Source: Hofstenia miamia (taxonomy: Eukaryota; Xenacoelomorpha; Acoela). Taken from it: a stretch of 64,000 nucleotides of DNA. A program made the translations under genes and the position numbers. Below are positions 44,476 to 55,024 of this stretch, piece by piece (position 1 is the first letter of the stretch; every line of letters starts with the position of its first letter). The DNA lies in the NCBI GenBank assembly GCA_004352715.1, contig SCFE01000002.1:4341642-4405641 (forward strand). Reading direction: 5' to 3'. Below the pieces are notes generated by a model. The model saw only the letters and a program-made list of their open reading frames with translations. It did no database searches and had not been told where the DNA came from.

Positions 44476-45708
44476 TTAGGTTGGGGAAAAAGTAATTTCG
44501 CATTTTTCGCTTACGTATGAAACTGTAACAACATGTTTGTACTTGTAATTGCAACGACTCGTATGATATGGCGTGATGCCATGCAAAACACGTCCTGTTG
44601 ACTGTTTTACGCTGTGCCTTTTGATTTTTGAATTATTGTGCGTTAAAATGGACGTTTCAAAAGAGGCAATTCGGCATGTTTTGTATTTTCTTCTTGAAAA
44701 TGAAAAACGCGACTCAAGCGAACAAAGAAATTTGTGATGTATACGGGGCTGATACGCTTTCGATTCGTGTTGCACAATAGTGGTTTGCGCGGTTTCGTTC
44801 CGGTGTACAAGAGGTAGATGATTCACCACGGTCTGGCAAACCGGTCCGTCGAAAATGTTGACAAAATCATGGAAATGTTCCAGACAAACCGCCATGTAAG
44901 CCGTAGCATCGCACAAGAACTGAACATCGACCATAAAACAGTTTTAAACCATTTGAACAAGGCTGGGTTTAAAACGAAACTGGACACTTGGATACCACAC
45001 CAGTTGACTGAAAGGAACCTCATCGACCGAATTTCCGTCTGTGAGTCACTGCTAAATCGCAACAAAATTGACCCATTTTTGAAGCGCATTGTGACTAGTG
45101 ATGAAAAATAAATCATATATAGGAATGTCAAGCCAATGAGGTCTTGGTCGACAGCAAAGGAGCCGGCCCAGACCGTGTCTAAGCCAGGGTTGACATCTCA
45201 GGAGGTGTTGCTTTGTGTTTGGTGGGATTGGTGCGGAATAATTTACTACGAACTGCTCAACTATTGACAAACGCTCAGTTCCGTCCTCTACTGTGAATAA
45301 CTAGACCGTTTGAAGCTGGCAATCGAGCAGAAGCGTCTAGCATTGGTCAATAGAGGAAAAATTTTGTTCCAATGCTAGGCCGAACACCTCAGTGATGACG
45401 CGGCAGAAGTTGCGGGAGCTCGGATGGGAAATTCTTGGGCATCCACCTTACAGTCCGGACCTTGCGCCAAGTGATTACCACCTGTTCCTTTCGATAACGA
45501 ACGCGCTTGGTGGTAAAAATTTACCGTCAAGAGAGGCTTGTGAAAATTGGCTGTCCGAGTTTTTTGAAAATAAGGACAAAAATTCTACGAAAGGGGAACT
45601 ATGAAATTTGAATCTCGTTGGCAGCAAGTTATCGAACAGAACGGTGCTTGACTTAAATCGGACTATTTTTATGAATAAAAATACGAAATTTCTTTTTTCC
45701 CAACCTAA
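44476..45708 (+). mobile_element. Mariner transposon, complete ends, TA duplication
   Basis: 1233 bp. Inverted ends TTAGGTTGGGGAAAAAG... and its near-perfect complement ...CTTTTTTCCCAACCTAA, about 28 bp with a few mismatches. TA flanks both sides (44474-44475 and 45709-45710), the obligate Tc1/mariner duplication. Inserted in LINE A copy 3. Confidence 0.93.
44648..45651 (+). pseudogene. Mariner transposase, inactivated
   Basis: The start MDVSKEAIRHVLYFLLENEK is followed by frameshifts: KEICDVYGADTLSIRVAQ, a stop, WFARFRSGVQEVDDSPRSGK, then open MIHHGL...SIAQELNIDHKTVLNHLNKA, WIPHQLTERNLIDRISVCES, FLKRIVTSDEK. The Trp after the first catalytic Asp (DEKW) is a stop codon. Next VKPMRSWSTAKEPAQTVSKP and WWDWCGIIYYELL. 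The second Asp (in D-N-A-R-P-H) is lost: SNARPNTS. The third is kept in YSPDLAPSDYHLF. The end matches FESRWQQVIEQNGA. Family: mariner, D,D34D type. No active enzyme can be made. Confidence 0.93.
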
Positions 45709-46480
45709 TATTTTTGTTTGCTAAAGTTGAATATTAATAAAGCTAAGACAGAATTTTGTATTTTAAAGCCCAATAAAAGTAATTACGACGTTTCTGCAGT
45801 GAAATTCAATGTAAATTATATTAATGTTCCTCTTGTAGACACTTTCAAGTATCTAGGAGTAACTATTGACACAAATTTGACGTGCAATTTAAAAGTTAGA
45901 AAATTAGCTATAGGTATAAAAAGTATGACATGAGTAATTAGGCAGTTACCACCATGTGCGATTATTCCATTCTTCAATGATTTCATTATAAGTCACCTTA
46001 ATTACGCAAACATTTTATTTATTGATCTAAACGAAGTGCTTTGTAAGAAAACTTGATATTTAATTAAAATGGGCATTAAATATCTCAACGAAAAAGTCAT
46101 CGAAAACTAGGCATTACATTTCTAGGTCAATTCTTTTTCCAAAACAACTCGTCATATTGAGTACCCTCCTGACATTCTTCAAGCTAATCAAAACCTACCA
46201 CCTTATAGTACGATTAAAATACCGGGGTTTTATTCATAAACATAATTCAAGATCAAAACTTTTTATGTGTTCAGTATAACATATACCTTTTAAAGAAATC
46301 CTTCATTAATGACGCCATTTGAACCTGGAATTCGCTACGTAATGAAATTTAAAGCATCGAAAAACTAAGATCTATTAAAAAGCATTTGAAAATCTTCCTT
46401 AAGCAAAAATATGCATCAGGTAAATCATGGTTAGGATACAAAATTTATAATAATGACTATACTGTGACTCGTTATTAAAA

Positions 46481-48495
46481 TAGTACTATAGAAATTTATC
46501 CATTGCATGGAAGATTTGTTTTGTAATTTATGTGGATTTTATATATATGTTTTGTGAATTTATTGGCGCAATTCAGATAAATTATCAGTTAATTAATTGT
46601 TAACATTTTTAATGGGAGGTTCTGCAATTCGATATTCAAATTGGACAAAATCAGAAAAAGAGTTACATCAACTTCAGTTGCAACATTATCAAGTGGGTAC
46701 TCAATTTTTGAATGGATCTAAAAATATAATTTGTTGTTTGCACATATTCTGATCTATAGGAAGGAAGGAAAATATCTGTTGAGTTGCTTTTTACAATTAG
46801 AACACTACTTATAACTCTTAATAGCGCGCCTAAGCAAGTTGACAATTATTGAAATGGGCCGCTATTTCTCCGCCAATTTCCGATCTTTCATGCTACTTTA
46901 ATTAGTCACCCGCAACGATCTCCAGAAACTTCGTCAACCGCACCTAATTGCACAGAAATCACAACTTCATCACACCTCACTACGCTGGAAATACGTCAGC
47001 TAAGAAATTTTTTATGTAATAATTATGTATACTGGAATATCTGAAATACTTAAGCATGCGTAACCCTTGGGCAATTCATTGTCTAAAATTCAAAAAATTT
47101 CACTCTGTTATTATTTAAAATTCTGTTCACACACGTCCTCTTCATATATCTAATAAAAACAGATGACGCTGGAAGTATCTGTTTGCTTCCAAATCACTTT
47201 TCTAACCACAATTTACAGCCTCATTCCTCAAGTGGTCTTAGTTCAAGAAAATTCATGATGTCAAAAATAACACGGTGTGATGTAAAATTTAGTTGATTAA
47301 AATTTTTTAACTGATTTTAGGCAATTTTGAAACGAGAATTATGAATTTGAATGTCATTTTACATGCAAAACCATATTTTTGAGTAATTTTTATTATAAAT
47401 TTTAGAAAGCCTGAATATCATTATTTTGCTCAGTTAATGTCTAGGACTACGTACGCATTGGACCATTGAAATTTTACCTTTTCTGCTCTTCTTTTCCAAC
47501 AATAATTCATTAAACTCAGTTTCACTCTGTTGACGAGTCACATTGGGTATCAGGATGGGTAAAACTTTTCTTGACATACCTTCATGCACCTTGTATATTA
47601 AATAGCGACCATGCTCTGTGCACATCACAAAATTATTCATGTTACATTCTAAAAATCAACCCATTAAAAATATAGGGTTGAAGCAATCGAAATATTCTGA
47701 AGCATATTAAATGTTTTTCGGTATTGATCCTTGACCAAAGTAATATATTCCACCCGCTATACTATTTTAGAGTCCTGACTAGTTGAAGATCACCAACCTT
47801 TATCATTTTCTATTCTTCATGTTTAGCATGAATTGAGAAACCACGATAGCGACTGTTAATTTTTGTCTTTGAGGAAGGGGTTTCCTTGTATATTCTGCTA
47901 TCAACACATTTTGTGAACCTGTACCTTACAGCATTTATCTTCAATAGTTAAATGGCCTGATATTAAAGTACGCCTCTCTAAACTACAAAAAAAATTTCAA
48001 GGCACAAGTGAGCCAATCTGATAGTGGATTTTCTAACACAAATTCTCAAGATCTTTATAATACACATTTTAATTTGTTTCCAAGCTTACGCCCCACCCAG
48101 TATCTAAAATATTAAAATCACAAAATCGTTTGAGAACATGCAAAAATTCAACAAAATTTTATTATAAGATTGAGAATAGCATTATGAACACCACAATAAA
48201 ATTCAAAGTCAAAGTAGTGTTGGCCGCATAAGGCTTAGGCAGAATATACTTTCTCCGAATGGCTTACTTAGCAACAATTTGAAAGCTTGTAAATTTATTG
48301 TAAATATCAATTTTTGTGAATATTGCCTTTGGTATTATAGATTGTGTTTTTTCACATTATTGTTGCAGTTATATATCTGTATTTTGTTGTCTAGTTTCTT
48401 TGTTTTTGTGAGTTAAATATGGCTGAAGGCCTCCATTATTTTCAGTGTCAATATATTGTGATGCACCAATCATTACAAATACTCAAAATATGAGA
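46481..48495. other. Intergenic stretch with a duplicated segment
   Basis: No assignable gene. A minus-strand open frame at 47434-47640 (YLIYKVHEGMSRKVLPILIP, TEFNELLLEKKSRKGK) contains a GTATGT donor-like and a CAACAG acceptor-like site, so it may be exon plus intron of something unrecognised or chance. The segment 47605-47827 is repeated at 50259-50533. Confidence 0.4.
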
Positions 48496-49701
48496 TTATT
48501 TTCTAACAACTGAAATGCTAAATGTCATTCCGATGGATTTTAATCGCTCTAGATATGTGACTCCAAGTGTTGCCGGGGTGACAAATCCAAATGGTCCTTG
48601 TACATTATCGAGTGCCAGCAATATACCCGCTTCGCAGATCATTCGAGCAGTGAGATAATAGCCAGGATCTCTTCGTCCATGTACATCACAAAATACTGTA
48701 CAACTTTTGTCCTTGGGAATTCCATAGCACTTAAAATGAAAGAAACCATGATTAATCATATGCTGAGAAGGACCTGCGCCAGGAGCTGGAAGGCATAATT
48801 TTGCGATTGGCTGAAGAAAAGATTTTTTAATAAATGACATTATAATATAATTCAACCAAGAAAGTAGAAATGCAGTAAAAAAGTTTCGATTAAATTGAGA
48901 TTCACTGTAGGTGAAGTTTGAATCATAGTTTAAGAGATAGTTGCTTCGTCGCACAACACGAACATTCAAAGAGTTCATTGCAAAGGGCGATGTCCATCTC
49001 TTGAACTCCTCATCCCATTCTGCATTTGTTTGATCTTGGGAGTCAAGATTGTTTCTTGAAGAACTTGGGACGAAATATTGCGGCTCTTTGTGGGAAACAA
49101 GTGTTTCTTCTGACCAATTATTATAAGAGTTCATCCCAGAAGCGATTGTGCCTCCACTAATACCACCCTAAAAATCAACGAATGCGCCTTTTGCAGTGAC
49201 ACAATTTTGATGCATGTTTTCCTCAATATATTTAGAAACGCAGAATACCGCCATATCGCTTGGAACAGAATCAAAGCCACAGGTCGTTACAATTCGACAG
49301 TGGTTACTGATTGCCTTTTCATGGTAGAGATTTATCATACTTTTGATCCATGGCGTTTCACCAGCTAAGTCTACATAGTGAGTTCTATATTCAACGCAAT
49401 ATTTAACCAATTTAGATCCATAAATTGCATAAGGTCCTGCAAACGTTGCAACTGCTTTAGTCTGTTGGACCATTAACGATAAACCTTCGTCATCATTCGC
49501 GTCCACAACAAAGTAGTTAACATCAACTAGAGTGGAAGACAGAATACTTTGCTTAATTTTTTCAAGTTTACTTTCAGTTCTACCTGCAAATGCCCATTTA
49601 ATGTTACTACTGCTATCATAAGTTGTAGCCATATATTCGACAGCCAGTTTTCCAGTATAACCAGTAGCTCCATAAATTATAAGATCATACTTTCGCGACA
49701 T
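48496..49701 (-). CDS. Saccharopine dehydrogenase-like oxidoreductase, one internal stop
   Basis: A 401-codon frame with no introns, matching the length of SCCPDH-type proteins (about 400-430). The chosen start gives MSRKYDLIIYGATGYTGKLA, an N-terminal Rossmann fold with the G-x-x-G-x-x-G NAD(P) loop. Then KWAFAGRTESKLEKI, VATFAGPYAIYGSKLVKYC, YVDLAGETPWIKSM, VTTCGFDSVPSDM. The second half: GGISGGTIASGMNSYNNWS, ... VRVVRRSNYLL, a hydrophobic segment (TAFLLSWLNYIIMSF), GPSQHMINHGFFHF, DPGYYLTARMICEAGILLA, and the family's C-terminus GPFGFVTPATLG...YLERLKSIGMTFSI. At 49168-49170 the frame has TAG between VDF and GGISGG, where alignment expects a residue; AAG to TAG would suffice. It is either a nearly intact processed pseudogene, a recent null allele or a sequencing error. 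The ATG upstream at 49794 is less likely. Confidence 0.85.
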
Positions 49702-49959
49702 TGCAAGTATAGCCAATAGAAATGCTGAGTCAATACTGAATAAAATTAAGCAAACATTTTGGTACGTAGTACGCACGCTGATATAATAATACACTGATTT
49801 GCACTCTAGATTTTGATTTTTTTTGTGATGTGTGCAACTAAGCTACTATATTTTATTTGAAAAATTAAACAATATAATACATTTAAATCCGTACATCATT
49901 AATTAATTGATAGTTTTATTGGAATTAGACAACAAATGGTTAAATATAATAACAGACTT

Positions 49960-50250
49960 GTGGCCCATTTCTATTCAATATATGTATTGATTCTTTAAAT
50001 TGTGACTCCTTAAATATTACAAATGGTTCTATTATTAAGTATGCTGATGATACACTGATTTGTCTTCCAACTCTTGAAAATTTAGACTTAACACATTAAG
50101 AAATGAATACGCCCGATTACCTAATCAAAAATCAAAGTGGAAGCTAATTCATGAGATCAGTAATAGCAAGAAATCTAAATTAAACTGTATTGATGCTATC
50201 AAAAATAAAAATGGAAAAATCCTTACAGAAACTATGAAATTTCTAACGAA
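49960..50250 (+). mobile_element. LINE A-type fragments, rearranged
   Basis: First an RT palm fragment with an intact catalytic box (LFNICIDSLNC..., GSIIKYADDTLICLPTLENL), then a pre-RT linker fragment (LPNQKSKWKLIHEISNSKKS, NKNGKILTETMKFLTN). The linker should precede the palm, so two pieces were joined out of order. Confidence 0.7.
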
Positions 50251-50258
50251 TTAAACGA

Positions 50259-50533
50259 GAGACCATGTTCTGTGCATATCACAAAATTATTCCTGCCTTC
50301 TCTCGAAGTAACAGACTTGTGTGAATTAATTCTGTTACATTTATTCATATTACATTCTGAAAATCAACCCATTAAAATATAGGGTTGAAGCAAACGAAAT
50401 ATTCTGAAGCATATTAAATGTTTTTGGGTATTGAATCTTGAACCAACTAATATATTCCAGCTGTAATACTATTTTAGAGTCCTGGCTAGTTGAAGAACAC
50501 CAACCTTTGTCATTTTATATTCTTCATGTTTAG
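50259..50533. repeat. Duplicate of 47605-47827
   Basis: Same order of blocks (CTGTGCAYATCACAAAATTATTC; ATATAGGGTTGAAGCAA; AAATATTCTGAAGCATATTA; TATTCTTCATGTTTAGC) with an extra ~55 bp after the first block. About 90% identical by eye. It lies directly left of the duplicated ferrochelatase exon. Confidence 0.85.
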
Positions 50534-50599
50534 CCATATCGCTTGGGGGACTGCTATGTGAACGGGTTTCAGAGCGTGAAGAAATCCCTCTAGGGGATC

Positions 50600-50989
50600 C
50601 TTACTTCATGCAAGTATCATATTACAATTTGAAACGTTATTTCCACCAACTCCCGTCCAATCATCATTTTCACTTTTATAAAATATGAATCTATTTGTTT
50701 AGATTTTCATTTTAGTATGAAGATGCTAATCAATGAGTTTATTTTAATTATTCATTATAATGATTTTCATTTTTAGGTAGGCGTGGAAAATATTCGAAGA
50801 GTGAAATCATTGAATGACAGTCCGTTATTTATTGAGGTATTTATAATGATTAGATGTCATTGAATGTTTATTATTGATTTTAACTGTAGTATCATTTATT
50901 TGTTTAATTCGTTTATGATCTTGATGTCCCCAATTTAAATAATCTCCTATCTGTTTGACATTCTGTCTGTACCTGTTTTCGGCTTTCAA
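50600..50989 (+). repeat. Segmental duplicate of ferrochelatase exon 8 and flanking introns
   Basis: 390 bp matching 41282-41671 at about 95% or better by eye. It includes the acceptor TTTTTAG, all 60 bases of exon 8 ([20 protein letters not shown]) unchanged, and the donor GTATTT. No other ferrochelatase exon is near it, so it is an orphan exon. The left border follows a short unique G+C-richer stretch (50540-50599), the right border an A-run. Confidence 0.93.
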
Positions 50990-51023
50990 AAAAAATTAGG
51001 TTCTCTGTAGGGAAGAACCATCG

Positions 51024-51362
51024 TAGGTTCGTCCTCACATAGATCCATACCTAACTTCAAGGGACGGTCTTCAGGAGCAAATGCACAATGTCTTACATAA
51101 TAAGCTCCAGACCACGTTTTACTGTTTTAGACTCAAATTGGTGCATTTTTAGTGTAAAATAAAAAAGTTTTTTAAGGCTCTATTTTTAACAACAAAAATT
51201 ATTCAGTGTTGTAATACATTATTGTTCTTAAACGGCGCTAGACAATATTGATTACAATATAATTATTAAAGGCTACTCTAAGTACCAGAAAATATGAGCC
51301 TACTGGTATTCAAAACCACTGAGTTGGACTCAAATTGATCAATTTATTAAGAAACACGCTAA
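51024..51362. repeat. Repeat R1, left copy
   Basis: About 340 bp shared in the same orientation with 58433-58758 (TAGGTTCGTCCTCACATAG; AATGTCTTACATAAT; CCAGACCACGTTTTACTG; GAGCCTACTGGTATTCAAAA). A short piece recurs at 56490-56540 beside gypsy integrase sequence, so R1 may be the 3' end or LTR of that element. Confidence 0.85.
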
Positions 51363-51385
51363 AGAAACACGTGATATTCCAATCA

Positions 51386-51522
51386 AAAGTAAAACAAGCC
51401 GGGCTGAGCAGCTTAAAAATTTTGACTTGTTGACAAGTCTGATTAAGAATAATATGATTTCGGATAGTTTATTAAAATGAAATAAAATATATATACACAC
51501 AATGATGACAAGTAGCACCATC
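51386..51522. repeat. Repeat R2, left copy
   Basis: 137 bp nearly identical to 54884-55024: AGCCGGGCTGAGCAGC, then the palindrome GACTTGTTGACAAGTC, then a TAn tract and ACAATGATGACAAGTA. Both copies are in the same orientation and are followed by C/G-rich CCGAA-type repeats (here ACCCGAACCCGACCCGAAATCC). Confidence 0.9.
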
Positions 51523-52200
51523 TTCGGGATTTGTACCCGAACCCGACCCGAAATCCGAAATCAAGTCGAGTATAATCGGATATCCGATGTCACTATTTAC
51601 TATTTATATCTATATAACAGATCCAAAACTAATCTTAGATTCTAGGCTTTTCACATTGACAATTACTTATGCATAAACTATTCATGTTTCAAAAACTGCA
51701 GTCTTACTGATGTGTATGTGAGTTTTTGATTTAAATTTCCATTCAATAAATTTTTTCCGCTTTGAGCATCAAAAACTTCATTCTAGCGATACATTCCTTT
51801 AAAATGATAATCAAGCTCTATGCAACTGTTATTAGCTTAGAATGTTAATCAATATTTCTATATTAACAAAACAAAATGTTGTTTTTTTCTAATTGCTATG
51901 GAATAAAACATTTGCAAAGGAACTTTATTTCAATAATTCAATCGAAATAAATTTTTCTGACGCGTCAATTATTGGCATTTTTAATACATTATGAATGTGG
52001 TAGAGGCAGGTGATGGACGATGAAAGTCTTATCAAATCAATAACAATTATTGTTTAATAAAATAGAATAGGATTTGGATGTAATTTTTTAAGCAATTGTT
52101 AATTTTAAGCTTCGTTAGAATTGAAGGCATAAGTAACTACAAATTATCATTCTGAAGTTTATGGGATTACATTGATATCTTTGAAGTAACTTAACCTGCA
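51523..52200. other. Upstream region of the FG-GAP-like gene
   Basis: After the CCGAA-rich block (51528-51595) the sequence is A+T-rich with no recognised element. No strong core promoter was identified. Confidence 0.5.
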
Positions 52201-53987
52201 ATGTGGGCACAGCTTCTTCTCACTTTCATCAATGCTGCTTTCTGTTTTTTAAATAAGAAAAGTTATACTTCCTCGAAACTCGACAATGTTCGCAAACTGA
52301 GCAGCTGTGTTCATAAAGAACCACTTGGAATGTACAGTGGCTTTCCCCTGGTCAAATGCAGCAAATCACATTATTTGATAGAACATGCAGGTCACGATAT
52401 GTATTATATTTCTGAAATGGGATTTGCAATACTCCAAGTAACAACAACCGAGGTATATTTGAATGCCACTCTTGCAATACCTAACGCCTGTTTAGTAAGT
52501 ATAAGAGCTACACCCGCATCAGCATCATCAAAGGATAAACGTTTCTCCCATAGGTGCAATATTACAAATTCCAAAGCAGAAGCTAAACTTGTAAAGCATT
52601 CTTGTCTCTTTCCCTCGGAAAAACGGTGGAAGTAATTATATATTTTCAGTATAATGATCAATTCTATACATATTCTACATGTTGGCAAAATAGTTATTCA
52701 ACAATTGGCACAGGACGGCAAATAACTATTAGCAACAATACTTTAAAATTTCAATTCTTGAAAATGACCAGTCATGACCAAGAAATATCAATTTCACAAA
52801 ATAATTACACTAGAAGTTTTAAACTTCTAACAAATGATACTCTCTATGCCAGCTTTCCATTAACTAATTTTACAGATGATCCATTTTTCAAATTCGTTCT
52901 CCATCGAAAACTAGTTTGCACGTATAAACAAGGTGTGGGTAAAGTTATAGAATTCAAGCCTACAGAAATTTTATACAATCCATTCCATGATAAAATCAAA
53001 ATCTTCATAAAATCTATTGTAGATACATGCAAGAAACTAATTAGAATGGGAAAGTATACACATGATGACAATGTGGAATTACTATGCTACAATAGTGCAA
53101 AAACTGAGTTATTACTGATAGATCAAACAACTGGCTTTAGGTTGTGTGCTACAGAGTTCCAAAGCACACCAATTTGTACTGATGCAAATGATAACACATT
53201 TACATATGTTGCATGCATAGAATCAACTCGTATGCAATTACTAACGTTTAACCGAAAAATGCATGTTTTGCATGCTCAAAAGCTAATTTTATTCTCATCT
53301 CTTGTTCAACACCCGAACCTGATATTCGTTCCCACTTACAACAAGACCTTCAATAACGTGTCCACATTATTAGTGACAGGGATAACATTTAATCAGAGCT
53401 GTGATAGTAATATTATATTGAGCAATACAGTAAAATCCTGTAACGAAACCGAGCCAATGCATAATGGGTTCTTATTAAGAATATTTGTGAACAGTAACTT
53501 GAGTTTAGATAGAATTTACATAGATTTTGTGAATTTCCTTGATGCATGTCAAGTGCTGAATTATTGGCCCAACGATAATATAATGTACTGTAATAGCAAT
53601 CGTGCATCAAAATCTTTTGAGTTCCCAAAAGCTGATTTTACAGAAGTTGAAGTGGCAAAATCAAAATTTCTTTTAAATATTGGCAGAACTGTGCAGTTAA
53701 GTGTCGCAAAAATACTGCTCGGCTATCTTGATAATGACCAAAGCATTGATATGTTACTAACCATGGATATCCAACTCAATGGAAACATTCTCCATTACTT
53801 TCCGAAGATATTATTTTCCCTTGAAATTCTGCAAGATATTCCGAATTTCAGCAGCCCAGGAACTCAATATCCATGCACTTCCTCCGATAATTTTATTGAA
53901 TTAATTGACGTTGACTCTAACGGATTAGATGATGTCGTCATTGCGAATAACACTCATTTTTGCGTGTTACTAAAAGCGGTATTATGA
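52201..53987 (+). CDS. Probable secreted glycoprotein with FG-GAP-like motifs, two exons
   Basis: Exon 1 is 52201-52494 (98 codons) and exon 2 is 52650-53987 (446 codons with the stop). The 155-bp intron has a GTAAGT donor and TATTTTCAG acceptor, is phase 0, and resolves the apparent frame change; total 543 residues. The start MWAQLLLTFINAAFCF looks like a signal peptide. The body has many Asn-x-Ser/Thr sites and paired cysteines. Two acidic loops near the C-terminus, GYLDNDQSIDMLLTMDI and ELIDVDSNGLDDVVIANN, match the D-x-D-x-D/N-G-x-x-D calcium loops of FG-GAP (integrin-alpha-like) blades. ITFG1/TIP-type proteins have this plan but also a C-terminal membrane segment, absent here unless more exons follow. 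No family is certain. It lies between direct copies of repeat R2. Confidence 0.65.
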
Positions 53988-54883
53988 CTAATCTCTCTAA
54001 TAAGACCATAGTTTGCAATTTTTTAGATATGCTTCTTGACAGCTTATATTATTGTTGACTTAAGGAAGGCATTTCTCAAAGCTAGCAATAAATTTTTCCA
54101 TGTGCTTTTAGTTTCGAATAGTTGTCAATTTTGAAATATAAATTTCAATTGGAACTTTTTTTCAATAGAAAAATTCTCATTTCAAAATTTCTTAAAATAT
54201 ATAGTTTTAAGTAATTATCTGCTTTTAGTAGAAATTTACTATTATGACCTCGTTAAATGAACCCGTGATTAGACTTCCTTAGATGCTTTTAATAATAAAA
54301 TATGTACTTTGACATATTCCAAAGTAATTCTTTAAATACTTAAAGCAAGATGAAAATGCAAACTTTCAGTCCATACATTAATTAAATCTTAGCGTAAAAT
54401 TTTAAATTGCTTGCTTATCCAAGGTAAAAGGCCTTATCTGCTTAAAATACTATACAAATTGTTTCAATAAAAGAGATTAACAATATTTTAAATATTATTT
54501 TAATTTTTTATTTATTAAAAAAACTTAGAGGACATTTTGGAAGAACTCCAGCTCCTTGCTTCAAAGATTGAGAAGCATCAAGGCCACAACACACAATATC
54601 TGCAAGTAATGTGTTGATTAAGAACAGACTTGTCAATAAGCCGAGCTCTAACTAGCCGGGACGAGATGAGCATGAGACTTCATTGGATATACAACAAGCC
54701 CAAAAGAGCCTTTATTTAGACAAATAAATTTATATTTCTGCTTGTTAATTTGATTATGCAGATATTTCATATTTTTTTATTCAACATACCTTCCTTAAAA
54801 TCTTATTTTAAAATGCTTATTAAATAATAAGAAAAGCTATGTAAAAAAATGATTGAGCTAAAATGAGCCTAATTGAATGCTCA
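53988..54883. other. Downstream region of the FG-GAP-like gene
   Basis: A+T-rich; AATAAAA near 54294 is a candidate poly(A) signal. 54530-54720 is less A+T-rich and contains CCGAGCTCTAACTAGCCGGG, similar to the start of R2. No gene seen. Confidence 0.45.
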
Positions 54884-55024
54884 AAAGTAAAACGAGCCGG
54901 GCTGAGCAGCTTAAAAATTCGGACTTGTTGACAAGTCTGATTAAAAATAATATGATTTCTGATAGTTTATTAAAATGAAATAAAATATATATATATATAC
55001 ACAATGATGACAAGTAACACCATC
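54884..55024. repeat. Repeat R2, right copy
   Basis: Direct copy of 51386-51522, with a longer (TA)n part. Followed at 55050-55100 by GGATCC-type repeats. Confidence 0.9.

Larger units (their letters stand above)
42690..46480 (+). mobile_element. LINE A copy 3, interrupted twice
   Basis: Three plus-strand pieces are colinear with LINE A copy 1. Piece 1 (42690-42966): FNYFPNSLKLAHITPIF, NDPSIATNYPPISIISSISK (RT fingers). Piece 2 (44079-44475): LAINCLDISKPFDSIN and a palm with the catalytic box decayed to QYANATCVF. Piece 3 (45709-46480): LNINKAKTEFCILKPNKSNY, VPLVDTFKYLGVTIDTNLTC, then a tail with TWNSLRNEI and SIKKHLKIFLKQKYA. An R2-like LINE separates pieces 1 and 2, and a mariner separates 2 and 3. 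It starts about 110 bases after the ferrochelatase stop codon. Confidence 0.85.

Noticed and set aside
44823-45270. Minus-strand frames over the mariner
   Set aside because: They are complements of mariner transposase sequence on the plus strand.
47434-47640. 68-codon minus-strand frame as a gene
   Set aside because: No family, no start context, and half of it lies in a segment duplicated at 50.26 kb where the frame is not kept.
52602-52649. Programmed frameshift between the two parts of the FG-GAP-like gene
   Set aside because: A 155-bp phase-0 intron with a GTAAGT donor and TATTTTCAG acceptor explains the frame change more simply.
52404-53628. Minus-strand frames over the FG-GAP-like gene
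   Set aside because: Shadows of a longer spliced plus-strand frame.
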